From: Oscillospiraceae bacterium | Lineage (GTDB): Bacteria > Bacillota > Clostridia > Oscillospirales > Acutalibacteraceae | Direction of reading: 5' to 3' | Assembly (NCBI GenBank): GCA_015066095.1 | Contig: SVPC01000010.1 | Location: forward strand, 1-49,610 | DNA: 49,610 nt | Part shown: one piece after another, positions 33,363 to 40,692 of the stretch | Layout of the letters: the number at the start of each line of letters is the position of its first letter | How positions within the stretch are numbered: position 1 is the first letter of the stretch | The notes under the pieces: generated by a model | The model's input: the letters and a program-made list of their open reading frames with translations, nothing else | Databases searched by the model: none | What the model was told of the DNA's origin: nothing | Position numbers and translations under genes: made by a program

Positions 33363-34654
33363 TAGTTCATCTTCTCCGTAATATCGTCTGTAAGGAATGA
33401 TAAATCTTCATCCCAAAGTTCGGTATTGGAAAGAATTTCTTTTACAGTTGCATTCTTCATAAATTCGCAAACCTTGGGGTCGTCGTTTGGCATATCGGTC
33501 TTATAGAACTCGATAAGTTTTGCAAATGATGTTAAAAGATGCTGGGGTTTTTTGCCTGTGCGTTTGATATATTCGAGTAAGGAAGGCAAAACACGAACCT
33601 TGAACTTGCTAACCGAGTTTAGAGAAATTGAAGCGCAAAGGTGCTTGATAAATGGGTTACGAAAGCGCTCAAAAACATTATCGGCATAGTCGATAAGTTC
33701 TTCTTTGGGAAGGTCGAGTGTGGGTATGATTTCTTCATATACACACTTTTTAACAAATTCCGACATATTAGGGTCATCCATACAGTCGCCAACAGTTTCA
33801 ATGTTTTCGAGCATAGCATATGGAATCATAGAGGTGTGCGCACCATTAAGAATTCTAACCTTACGGGTGCGGTAACGCTCAAGATTGTCGGTGACGATAA
33901 TATTAAGACCTGTTTTATCAAGCGGAAGTTCTTTTAAGAATTTATTATCACCCTCAATTACCCAAAGATGGAAGAGTTCACTTGTGTTGAGCATGTTATC
34001 TTCATATCCCACATCGATTTTTTCATCTTTGGGGTAACCTGTAACAATACGGTCAACAAGGGTGTTTGTGAAGGTATTTTCGTTTTCTACGAAAGCCTTA
34101 AAGTCGTCGCCTAAGCCCCAAAGTTCTGCATAGTCAAGAATATATTTCTTCAGGGTTTCGCCGTTTTTGTTGATAAGTTCGCAAGGCAAGAAAACAAAAC
34201 CTGAAAGCCCTAAATCAAAACGTTTTTTAAGTAAAAGTGTTACCTTTGCAGGGAATGTTACATTGGGCGCATTTTCGGGTTTGTCATTACCGTCAAAACA
34301 GATGCCCGACTCTGTGGTGTTAGACACAACAAAGCGGAAATCGGGGTTTTCTGCCAAAGCAATATAAGAAGCCCAATCTTTATAAGGTTCTACTGTACGT
34401 GAGATAACGTCGATAAACTTTTTATCAACGGTGGGTTTGCCGTCTTTAAGACCGCGCATAACGTGGGTGTAAACGCAATTCTGACTCTCTAGCATAGTGC
34501 ACATACCCTTGTCAATGGGTTGTACCACTACAACAGAGCCGTTAAAATCGGTCATTTCGTTTGTGAGTTGTAAAATCCAATCAACAAAGCCGCGTAAAAA
34601 ACCGCCTTCGCCAAATTGGATAACTTTTTCGGGACGTATAGTTTTATTTATCAT
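33362..34654 (-). CDS. uxaB: Tagaturonate reductase (altronate oxidoreductase)
   Basis: UxaB reduces D-tagaturonate to D-altronate with NADH. The 430-residue protein belongs to the mannitol dehydrogenase-type long-chain family: the N-terminal FGEGGFLRGFVDWILQ, then VSNTTESGICF, and the catalytic segment KVRILNGAHTSMIPYAML with its Lys/Asn/His positions. Its start overlaps the GH4 stop and its stop overlaps uxaA, so the three are tightly coupled. The presence of UxaB rather than UxuB-type fructuronate genes argues for galacturonate as substrate. Confidence 0.93.
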   Translation of the reverse strand: MINKTIRPEKVIQFGEGGFLRGFVDWILQLTNEMTDFNGSVVVVQPIDKGMCTMLESQNCVYTHVMRGLKDGKPTVDKKFIDVISRTVEPYKDWASYIALAENPDFRFVVSNTTESGICFDGNDKPENAPNVTFPAKVTLLLKKRFDLGLSGFVFLPCELINKNGETLKKYILDYAELWGLGDDFKAFVENENTFTNTLVDRIVTGYPKDEKIDVGYEDNMLNTSELFHLWVIEGDNKFLKELPLDKTGLNIIVTDNLERYRTRKVRILNGAHTSMIPYAMLENIETVGDCMDDPNMSEFVKKCVYEEIIPTLDLPKEELIDYADNVFERFRNPFIKHLCASISLNSVSKFKVRVLPSLLEYIKRTGKKPQHLLTSFAKLIEFYKTDMPNDDPKVCEFMKNATVKEILSNTELWDEDLSFLTDDITEKMN

Positions 34655-36054
34655 TATTTTAAATCCTCTAAATTGTACATAGTTAAATATTCTTTGGTGT
34701 TAAGTACCATCTCTTTGAAGAGTTCACGAGCTTTTGGAAGCGGTAAGCGAACAAGTTGGTCGTTTGCAAAAGCAGAGAAAGCAAGTTCAAGGTCACGCTC
34801 AAAACAAGCCTTTACAATAATTTCTTGGTTACCGCAAATTTTAGAGATAAGGGGATAAATTTCCATCGGAACAGGACCTGCATTAACGGGTGTAACAGTA
34901 CCGCAAGTAAAGGAAGCGTTTGTTTCAACAACTGCGCCGAGGGGGAGATTTGGTGCTTGACCAACGTTAGGCATATTAACATTGGTAACAAGGTCGCGAA
35001 GACCTAAGATAGCGCGGATTTGTTCAACGCCTTCTTCACCGGTGGGCTTAAGTTCAAATTCTTCTTCGCCCTTTACAAGACGTTCACTCCGAGCCAAACG
35101 TTCTGAAAGGTCGTTCCAACGCCACGAAACAGGGGTAAGACCGAATTTCCAATCTTCAACCTGTTCGGGGGATTGTAAGTACCAGTCTCCGGGGCAGAAT
35201 TCTGCCAAGTGACGGTCGCCAGCAGCTGCTATGTAACCGTAACGCTTGAAAAGGTCAAACTTAACTCTCTGCCAACAAGAGAAACAGTCGTTTAAGTGGC
35301 CGCCAAAATCGGTGGTAACACCTTCATAATAGTATTTGTCAGCAAATTCTTTATACATGGGGAATAAGTCCATACCTTGATAGTATGCAGAGGTGAGCCA
35401 TGTAAAGTGGTTAACACCAACAACGTTAACCTTAATATCTTCACGGTTAACCTTTTCAAGGCCGAGGTTTTCTTCAAGCATTTTAGCCATCAAAAGTTGT
35501 GTGCCAAAAACTTCGTGGCAGCAACCGAAAGCCTTGATTTCGGGGAAAGCGGTGTAAAGAGCCTTAACGCAGATGGTCATAGGGTTGGTGTAGTTAATAA
35601 CCCAAGCGTTAGGACAGAATTCTTTAATAGCGAGTGCAATTTCTTCAAACATAGGAACGGTACGCAAAGCACGAACATAACCACCGGGGCCTACGGTATC
35701 GCCGACTGCTTGATAAATGCCGTACTTTTCGGGAACGTGTACGTCAGATTCCATTTCCTTAAATGTTGCGGGAAGAATAGATATGATAACAAAGTCAGCA
35801 CCTGTAAGTGCTTCACCGATAGTTTCGGTTGCTTCGTATTTCCATACAGATTTGCAACCCTTAACATCACCGATTCTGTTACCGATGATTGCGTTATTTT
35901 TTGCAGCATCTTTATCAATATCATAAAGAGCAACTGTACCGCTTATGTCGTCAGCTTTTGCAAGGTCACTCATAAGGCCCCAAGCCCAACCGCGTGAGCC
36001 ACCGCCGATATAAGCAATTTTAATGTCTTCAACTTTTTTGCCTACGTATTTCAT
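34654..36054 (-). CDS. Family 4 glycoside hydrolase, probable alpha-galacturonidase
   Basis: A GH4 enzyme of 466 residues, which uses NAD and a divalent metal in a redox-assisted cleavage. The Rossmann start IKIAYIGGGSRGWAWGLMSD (residues about 10-29), VINYTNPMTICVKAL and the metal motif FGCCHEVFG are visible. The last resembles LplD-type alpha-galacturonidases of this family rather than maltose-phosphate hydrolases. First gene of the operon with uxaB, uxaA and uxaC, so the likely task is to free galacturonate from short oligomers in the cytoplasm. GAGGTTC precedes the ATG. Specificity is inferred from context. Confidence 0.87.
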   Translation of the reverse strand: MKYVGKKVEDIKIAYIGGGSRGWAWGLMSDLAKADDISGTVALYDIDKDAAKNNAIIGNRIGDVKGCKSVWKYEATETIGEALTGADFVIISILPATFKEMESDVHVPEKYGIYQAVGDTVGPGGYVRALRTVPMFEEIALAIKEFCPNAWVINYTNPMTICVKALYTAFPEIKAFGCCHEVFGTQLLMAKMLEENLGLEKVNREDIKVNVVGVNHFTWLTSAYYQGMDLFPMYKEFADKYYYEGVTTDFGGHLNDCFSCWQRVKFDLFKRYGYIAAAGDRHLAEFCPGDWYLQSPEQVEDWKFGLTPVSWRWNDLSERLARSERLVKGEEEFELKPTGEEGVEQIRAILGLRDLVTNVNMPNVGQAPNLPLGAVVETNASFTCGTVTPVNAGPVPMEIYPLISKICGNQEIIVKACFERDLELAFSAFANDQLVRLPLPKARELFKEMVLNTKEYLTMYNLEDLK

Positions 36055-36197
36055 AGTAGAACCTCCAAATTTTAATTTACAAGATTATTATATATCAAAT
36101 TTTTGTTGTTTTCCTTGAAAATATTGACAAAATTACTTTATTTTCTTTACTTTTTTGATATTATGTGTTATATATATTATAGAAAGGGGCGAGTAGT

Positions 36198-37022
36198 ATG
36201 CCAAATAAAAAAAAAGAAAGATTAGAGAATTTTTTTTATGATAGTACAGCTTTTAACACCGCCCGAATCGGACCGCGGCATTATCACTCGCTTTATGAGA
36301 TTTACTATCTTGAAAAAGGGGTTTGTTACTATCTTATAGAGGGTAAACTTTTTGAGATGGAAGAGGGGGATATTGTGTTTATCCCTAAAGGACAAATTCA
36401 CAAAACATCTTACGAAGATATACATTCGCGTCTACTTATAAATTGCTCGGGTGAATATTTGGAAAATATTTTGTTAACTACCGCTTTTGTGTATAAAAAT
36501 GATAAGTATAGCGGGGATATTTATAAAATACTAAAAAATATTGAACGCGAGTATTTGGAGGGTGATATTTTTTCTGAAAGTCTTATAAAAGGGTATATGC
36601 AACAGTTACTCGCACTTGTTTACCGCACACCTAATAAGTATAAAAATACGCGTCAACAAAACAAATACGTAAAGAACGCCCTCGATATTTTGGAAAAAAA
36701 TTTTACAGCGGATATTTCGCTTACTGCTACGGCAGATGAATTTGGCATTAGCGCCGAGCATTTTTCTCGTATTTTTAAAAAGGAAACAGGGCTTGGGTTT
36801 AATGAATATTTGTCTATTTTACGCCTTAAAAAAGCCGAGTCAATACTCAGAAGAAACCAAACACAAAGCATTTCTGACGTGGCATTTTCCTGTGGGTTTA
36901 ACGATAGTAATTACTTTTGTGAAAAGTTTAAAAAGGTATATGGCGTGTCGCCCCTTAAATACCGCAAAAATTTGATACTTAAAGGTAAAGGAGCTAAAGA
37001 AAGGAGAGCGGAGAATGAATAA
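36198..37022 (+). CDS. AraC-family regulator of the uronate operon
   Basis: A 274-residue regulator: an N-terminal cupin (RHYHSLYEIYYLEKGVCYYL, EMEEGDIVFIPKGQIHKTSY) for ligand sensing and a C-terminal pair of HTH motifs (ISLTATADEFGISAEHFSRI; SISDVAFSCGFNDSNYFCEK). It is divergent from the GH4-uxa operon with 143 AT-rich bases between, the standard position for a local activator; the ligand is probably a uronate. AAAGGGG precedes the ATG. A TTGACA at 36124-36129 lies in the intergenic space but has no good -10 at 17 bases, consistent with activator-dependent promoters. Confidence 0.9.
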   Translation: MPNKKKERLENFFYDSTAFNTARIGPRHYHSLYEIYYLEKGVCYYLIEGKLFEMEEGDIVFIPKGQIHKTSYEDIHSRLLINCSGEYLENILLTTAFVYKNDKYSGDIYKILKNIEREYLEGDIFSESLIKGYMQQLLALVYRTPNKYKNTRQQNKYVKNALDILEKNFTADISLTATADEFGISAEHFSRIFKKETGLGFNEYLSILRLKKAESILRRNQTQSISDVAFSCGFNDSNYFCEKFKKVYGVSPLKYRKNLILKGKGAKERRAENE

Positions 37023-37767
37023 AAATTTTTTAAGAGCGATAGAAATATTTGAAACTCCGCCCAAAACTTCATATATAAGTAAATTGCCGGTTGTTAAAAA
37101 TTTAATAGAAATTCAGAGAATCGAGTTTAATTCACCCGTCACATTTTTTGTGGGTGAAAACGGCACAGGGAAATCTACTTTGCTTGAAGCAATTGCAGTT
37201 GCTATGGGTTTTAACCCCGAAGGCGGGGGCAGAAATTTTACCTTTACTACCAACGATTCACATTCTGATTTGTGGAAATATATAGACACCTTAAAGGGAG
37301 TGTCTTCGCGTGACGGATATTTTTTAAGGGCGGAAAGTCTTTATAATCTGGCAAGTAATATTGACGAAATGGATAAAGAGCCGTCCTTTGACCCACGGGT
37401 TATTGAAGCCTACGGCGGTATTTCGCTACACAAACAGTCCCACGGCGAGAGTTTTCTGTCACTTGTGCAAAACCGCTTTGGAGGCGAGGGGCTTTATATT
37501 CTTGACGAGCCCGAAGCCGCACTATCACCAATGAGATTACTCACGCTTTTGACCGAACTGGACCGCCTTGTTAAAGCGGGCTCACAAATAATAATTGCCA
37601 CACATTCACCTATTTTACTTGCTTTCCCGAATGCGCAAATAATAGAACTGAATGAAGAAGGGATAAGGACTGTCAAGTACACCGAAACCGAGCATTACAA
37701 GGTAACAAAACAGTTTTTAGATAACCCCGAAAAAATGATAAATTATTTATTGGGAGATAATGAGTAA
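37015..37767 (+). CDS. AAA-type ATPase (COG3910-like)
   Basis: A 250-residue stand-alone ATPase with an ABC/SMC-like head. Walker A is FVGENGTGKSTLLEAIA (residues about 44-60), a signature-like QSHGESFLSL precedes Walker B GLYILDEPEAALS, and an H-loop follows in IIIATHSPILL. No membrane partner, nuclease or toxin gene is adjacent, so it is not part of a recognisable defence system. It overlaps the AraC stop by eight bases and should be cotranscribed. The function is unknown. Confidence 0.85.
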   Translation: MNKNFLRAIEIFETPPKTSYISKLPVVKNLIEIQRIEFNSPVTFFVGENGTGKSTLLEAIAVAMGFNPEGGGRNFTFTTNDSHSDLWKYIDTLKGVSSRDGYFLRAESLYNLASNIDEMDKEPSFDPRVIEAYGGISLHKQSHGESFLSLVQNRFGGEGLYILDEPEAALSPMRLLTLLTELDRLVKAGSQIIIATHSPILLAFPNAQIIELNEEGIRTVKYTETEHYKVTKQFLDNPEKMINYLLGDNE

Positions 37768-37798
37768 ATTTGATTGTTAATAGAAAGGGGTAATTTCT

Positions 37799-38236
37799 AT
37801 GGAATATATTATTAGAAAAATAGCGCAAAAGGATAAGGCAGAGGTCATTAGTATGATGACAAAATTTTATGAATCTCCTTGTGTTGCTACCAATGGTTCA
37901 AGCGAAATTTTCAATGCGGATTTGGAAGCTTGTATTTCTGATAACCCATATCTTGAGGGGTATGTTTTCGAAAGTGAAAATGATATATTAGGTTATGCAA
38001 TGTTGGCAAAAAGTTTTTCGACCGAGTACGGAAAACCTTGTATTTGGGTGGAAGATTTGTATATTAAGGAGGCTTTTCGCGGTTTGGGAATAGGCAGTAG
38101 ATTTTTTGGGTTTATAGAAGAAAAGTACAAACACACGATTTTCCGTTTAGAGGTTGAAGAAGAAAACACCCGCGCTATAAATGTGTATAAAAAAGCCGGT
38201 TACGACTTTATGCCGTATAAGGAAATGAAAAAATAA
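37799..38236 (+). CDS. GNAT-family N-acetyltransferase
   Basis: A 145-residue acetyl-CoA-dependent acetyltransferase. The acetyl-CoA binding motif is IKEAFRGLGIGSRFFGFIEE (about 90-109), preceded by WVEDLYI, and EEENTRAINVYKKAGYDF is the usual C-terminal strand-helix. AAAGGGG precedes the ATG. The substrate is unknown. It is 31 bases after the ATPase gene, probably in the same transcript. Confidence 0.9.
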   Translation: MEYIIRKIAQKDKAEVISMMTKFYESPCVATNGSSEIFNADLEACISDNPYLEGYVFESENDILGYAMLAKSFSTEYGKPCIWVEDLYIKEAFRGLGIGSRFFGFIEEKYKHTIFRLEVEEENTRAINVYKKAGYDFMPYKEMKK

Positions 38237-38247
38237 GGAAAAAGAAA

Positions 38248-38277
38248 ACTCCTTGAAGTATAAAACCTTCAAGGAGT
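38248..38277. terminator. Terminator for tRNA-Ser and the acetyltransferase gene
   Basis: An 11-bp perfect stem ACTCCTTGAAG / CTTCAAGGAGT lies four bases beyond the tRNA CCA; on the minus strand TTTTCTTTTTCC follows. Confidence 0.88.
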
Positions 38278-38280
38278 CCT

Positions 38281-38369
38281 TGGCGGAGACGGCGAGATTC
38301 GAACTCGCGGGGGATTGCTCCCTAACTGATTTCGAGTCAGCCCCGTTATGACCACTTCGATACGTCTCC
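38281..38369 (-). tRNA. tRNA-Ser (CGA)
   Basis: A class II tRNA of 89 bases with encoded CCA. The acceptor stem GGAGACG pairs with CGTCTCC, the discriminator is G, and the T-arm reads GCGAGTTCGAATCTCGC. The anticodon loop CTCGAAA gives anticodon CGA (codon UCG), and a long variable arm (GGGAGCAATCCCC region) is typical of serine tRNAs. It has its own promoter (38392-38420) and terminator (38248-38277). A fragment of its 5' half and upstream flank recurs at 38549-38572. Confidence 0.95.
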
Positions 38370-38391
38370 ATATATGTTAAACTCAATTCAG

Positions 38392-38420
38392 AGTATAATG
38401 CAATATCCAATTTTTATCAA
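38392..38420 (-). promoter_or_regulatory. Promoter of tRNA-Ser
   Basis: On the minus strand TTGATA (38415-38420) and TATACT (38392-38397) are separated by 17 bases, about 22 bases before the tRNA. The odd repeat 38421-38572 begins directly behind the -35. Confidence 0.75.
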
Positions 38421-38572
38421 ACGGGGCGACCCGTTATGTCCTGTTGCGGTGCCCGAAACTTATAACGGCTTGGAGCGCCTATAAGTTTCGACCGCGGTCA
38501 CTCCTTATTGCTCGCTGTATCTGCCACTGGCAGCGCTCGCAAACGTCCCCACTTCGATACGTCTACATATAT
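38421..38572. repeat. tRNA-Ser-proximal composite repeat (element A)
   Basis: About 150 bases, GC-richer than the surroundings, with no open frame. At its right end 38549-38572 repeats tRNA-Ser positions 38352-38375 (24 bases, one mismatch, including the 5' flank CATATAT). At its left end 38430-38441 repeats 38342-38353 (12 bases, one mismatch). The two tRNA pieces are adjacent in the real tRNA, so about 107 bases appear inserted in a tRNA-Ser D-arm copy. Inside are AACGGG-GCGA-CCCGTT (38420-38435), a palindrome CGAAACTTATA / TATAAGTTTCG, and GCTCG, hairpin, CTCGCA, the order also found in element B. Confidence 0.6.
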
Positions 38573-38576
38573 AAAA

Positions 38577-38611
38577 AATAGGTATGTTGTCGTTTAGACA
38601 GCATACCTATT
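38577..38611. terminator. Strong hairpin beyond element A
   Basis: AATAGGTATGTTGTC / GACAGCATACCTATT (15 positions, one mismatch) with loop GTTTA. On the minus strand it is followed by TTTTT. No gene that it would end is obvious, so it may belong to the repeat. Confidence 0.6.
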
Positions 38612-38770
38612 ATATTAAATGTGTAGTTAATTGTCAAGCAAAAGTTGTTGGTGTTAAGGAGTAGGTTTACGATTCTGAGTCTTATAATATAATTTCACAA
38701 ATTTATTATATTACGAATGAAAGTTTATTCAATAAAAACTTTACTATTTTATGCTTTTTATTGCTTTGAA

Positions 38771-38800
38771 TTGACTTATGGTAAACGCAGATGATATAAT
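38771..38800 (+). promoter_or_regulatory. Promoter of the beta-helix gene
   Basis: TTGACT (38771-38776), 18-base spacer, TATAAT (38795-38800). Transcription would start near 38807, so the in-frame TTG at 38803 cannot be the start codon; ATG 38830 is. The stretch 38612-38770 upstream is AT-rich and holds nothing else I recognise. Confidence 0.8.
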
Positions 38801-38829
38801 ACTTGTATAAAAAGGGAAAGGGTGTTTTT

Positions 38830-40173
38830 ATGTTGCAAAAACCTATTGTACAAACCGGTGGTGCAGAAATTGAGGCACACGAATTAAAACAAAAAATTCT
38901 TAATGCACCTGATGTTGAAATAGAGGGCGGAACGGTTTATTATTTTTCGCAAAACGGTGACGATAATAACGACGGCCTGTCCCCTGAAAAGGCACTTAAA
39001 AGCTATATGAAAATGGCCGAATTACCGCTTAAATCAGGCGACTATGTGTTGTTTGAACGCGGTTCACTTTTCCGCGCCACAGATGAGGTACACCTTATAA
39101 GTGGTGTTACTTATGCAGCGTACGGCAAGGGTGAAAAACCGCGTATTTATGGCTCTTGGCGCGATTATGCTGATGCTTCTATCTGGACTGAAAAAGAAAA
39201 GAATTTGTGGACTGTTTATATCGGTTCTAAAGAGGCGGCAGGCCTTATTAACTTTAATAATGACACACTAATTGGTGAATGGCAACTCACCTTAGAAAAT
39301 GTTAAGACAAACGGCGATTTTTATTATGAAAAAGAGAGCGGTGTTCTCTATCTTTATTGTGATATGGGTAACCCCGGTGAATGTTTCGATAATATCGAAA
39401 TTGCTACCACTAAACAGCCTATGAGAATTAGCGAAAAGCAGGATATCAGGGTTGATAACCTTTGTTTTAAATATTGTAATTTTGGCGCCTTTCTTATAGA
39501 TGAAGTTAAAAATATTATTATTACCAATTGTGAAATGGGTTGGCACGGCGGCAGACTTTTTGAAGTGCGTGACGGTCGACCGATACGCTACGGTAATACG
39601 ATTGAGTTTTGGTATCGCTGTGAAAATATAAAGGTTGAAAACTGTTGGGTTTATCAAGTTTTCGACGCGGCAATGACTTTCCAAGGTTGTAATGATTCCA
39701 ACCCCATTTTTAAAAATATTCACTTTGATAACAACCTTATTGAGTATTGTAGTATGAATATTGAATATTGGGCGCGTTCTGTCGAGGGTGCACCGCCACC
39801 ACATATTTCAGATATTACTTATAAGGGTAATATCATTCGTTTTGCAGGATACGGTTGGGGCGGTATGCAACGCGCTGATAAGGATGGGCAAGCGGCGTTT
39901 CTTGCTTGGAATCATAAGTATGAAGACCTTTCAAATTTTGTTATAAGCGAAAATATTGTGGATGTTTCAGATTGTTTTATGATTTATATGGTGCCACACG
40001 CTGGTCTTAAATTTACAAATAATACATATTATCAAAAAACGGCTTCGGGCACACATCCCTTTACACAACCGGTAAAGCATGGCGGTAAGTATGCAAGTAA
40101 TCAAGCCGAGTTAGAGGAAGAAATTAAAAAGGTTGAGCCTACACCTAAATTTATTAAATGGTTGGAAGATTAA
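38830..40173 (+). CDS. Right-handed parallel beta-helix protein, cytoplasmic
   Basis: A 447-residue protein with repeated beta-helix turns such as INFNNDTLIG, NIIITNCEMGWHGG, NIKVENCWVYQ, NIHFDNNLIEYC and DITYKGNIIRFAGYG, in the style of pectate lyase and related polysaccharide-acting folds. The N-terminal YYFSQNGDDNNDGLSPEKAL resembles the start of many such domains in glycosidases and lyases. No signal peptide is present, which is unusual for a polysaccharide enzyme and suggests it acts on imported oligosaccharides. AAAGGG precedes the ATG. It is monocistronic with its own promoter and terminator. The exact activity cannot be assigned. Confidence 0.8.
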   Translation: MLQKPIVQTGGAEIEAHELKQKILNAPDVEIEGGTVYYFSQNGDDNNDGLSPEKALKSYMKMAELPLKSGDYVLFERGSLFRATDEVHLISGVTYAAYGKGEKPRIYGSWRDYADASIWTEKEKNLWTVYIGSKEAAGLINFNNDTLIGEWQLTLENVKTNGDFYYEKESGVLYLYCDMGNPGECFDNIEIATTKQPMRISEKQDIRVDNLCFKYCNFGAFLIDEVKNIIITNCEMGWHGGRLFEVRDGRPIRYGNTIEFWYRCENIKVENCWVYQVFDAAMTFQGCNDSNPIFKNIHFDNNLIEYCSMNIEYWARSVEGAPPPHISDITYKGNIIRFAGYGWGGMQRADKDGQAAFLAWNHKYEDLSNFVISENIVDVSDCFMIYMVPHAGLKFTNNTYYQKTASGTHPFTQPVKHGGKYASNQAELEEEIKKVEPTPKFIKWLED

Positions 40174-40177
40174 AATT

Positions 40178-40214
40178 AAAATGGTAGAAGTGATTTTCAC
40201 TTCTACCATTTTTT
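40178..40214 (+). terminator. Terminator after the beta-helix gene
   Basis: ATGGTAGAAGTGA / TCACTTCTACCAT followed by TTTTTTG. Confidence 0.88.
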
Positions 40215-40257
40215 GTTCTTCATGACTAATTTTAAACGCGAGGTAAAAATTATAAAA

Positions 40258-40464
40258 AAGAAGTGCCTCAACTACGCGGAATGCGTGTCGAGGCACTCGA
40301 CTGGTGCAGGGGACGGGACGCGTCTTTGCTGTGCAAATCCGCACTGCTTGACGACCCAATGCTTAGCATTCGGTACCCGTCTGCGCACCTGCTCGTTAAA
40401 AAACAGTCCAACGGACTGTTTTTCTTAACACTCGCAGCCCTCATAGGCTTCAAGTCCCGCCCCT
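40258..40464. repeat. tRNA-Leu-proximal composite repeat (element B)
   Basis: About 200 bases without a credible gene. 40302-40319 is an exact 18-base copy of the tRNA-Leu 3' end (40516-40533, TGGTGCAGGGGACGGGAC, which encodes the CCA). Beyond it on the minus strand comes a terminator-like hairpin AGTGCCTC / GAGGCACT (40262-40297) followed by CTTTTTT. At the other end TTCAAGTCCCGCCCCT (40449-40464) is an inverted copy of the T-arm and acceptor, so the repeat is framed by two tRNA-Leu 3' pieces facing outward. Between them are a palindrome (GAATGC/GCATTC-like), GCTCG, the hairpin AAACAGTCC-AAC-GGACTGTTT, and CTCGCA. Confidence 0.6.
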
Positions 40465-40476
40465 ATTGATAAAATA

Positions 40477-40515
40477 AAAATCCCAAACCAAACCTAAAGG
40501 TTTGATTTGAGATTT
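40477..40515 (-). terminator. Terminator of tRNA-Leu
   Basis: An imperfect long stem around loop TAAA (CAAACC / GGTTTG core with flanking TTTG and ATC pairs) starts directly after the CCA; T-rich sequence follows on the minus strand. Confidence 0.8.
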
Positions 40516-40599
40516 TGGTGCAGGGGACGGGACTTGAACCCGCATGAATTTCTTCACTGGTGTCTGAGGCCAGCTTGTCTGCCATTCCAACACCCCTGC
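40516..40599 (-). tRNA. tRNA-Leu (CAG)
   Basis: A class II tRNA of 84 bases with encoded CCA. The acceptor GCAGGGG pairs with CCCCTGC, the discriminator is A, and the T-arm is GCGGGTTCAAGTCCCGT. The anticodon loop CTCAGAC gives CAG (codon CUG). The fifth anticodon-stem pair is C-A, a mismatch. A short variable arm of the leucine type is present. Confidence 0.93.
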
Positions 40600-40643
40600 A
40601 ATATTAGTTACAGTAGGAAAACCTGACCATAATGCACCTAAAA

Positions 40644-40672
40644 ATTATATATTAAAATAGCGCTATTGTCAA
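40644..40672 (-). promoter_or_regulatory. Promoter of tRNA-Leu
   Basis: On the minus strand TTGACA (40667-40672) and TATAAT (40644-40649), both perfect, 17 bases apart. Transcription would begin about 35-40 bases before the mature tRNA. Confidence 0.85.
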
Positions 40673-40692
40673 GTCAAGTATTGCTAATATAT

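Noticed and set aside
37015-38236. A defence or toxin-antitoxin module (ATPase plus acetyltransferase)
   Set aside because: The acetyltransferase lacks an adjacent antitoxin-like gene and the ATPase has no nuclease partner; both look like ordinary accessory enzymes.
40263-40469. Short open frames on both strands across element B
   Set aside because: They lack ribosome sites and overlap hairpins and tRNA copies; the GC-rich non-coding block keeps frames open by chance.
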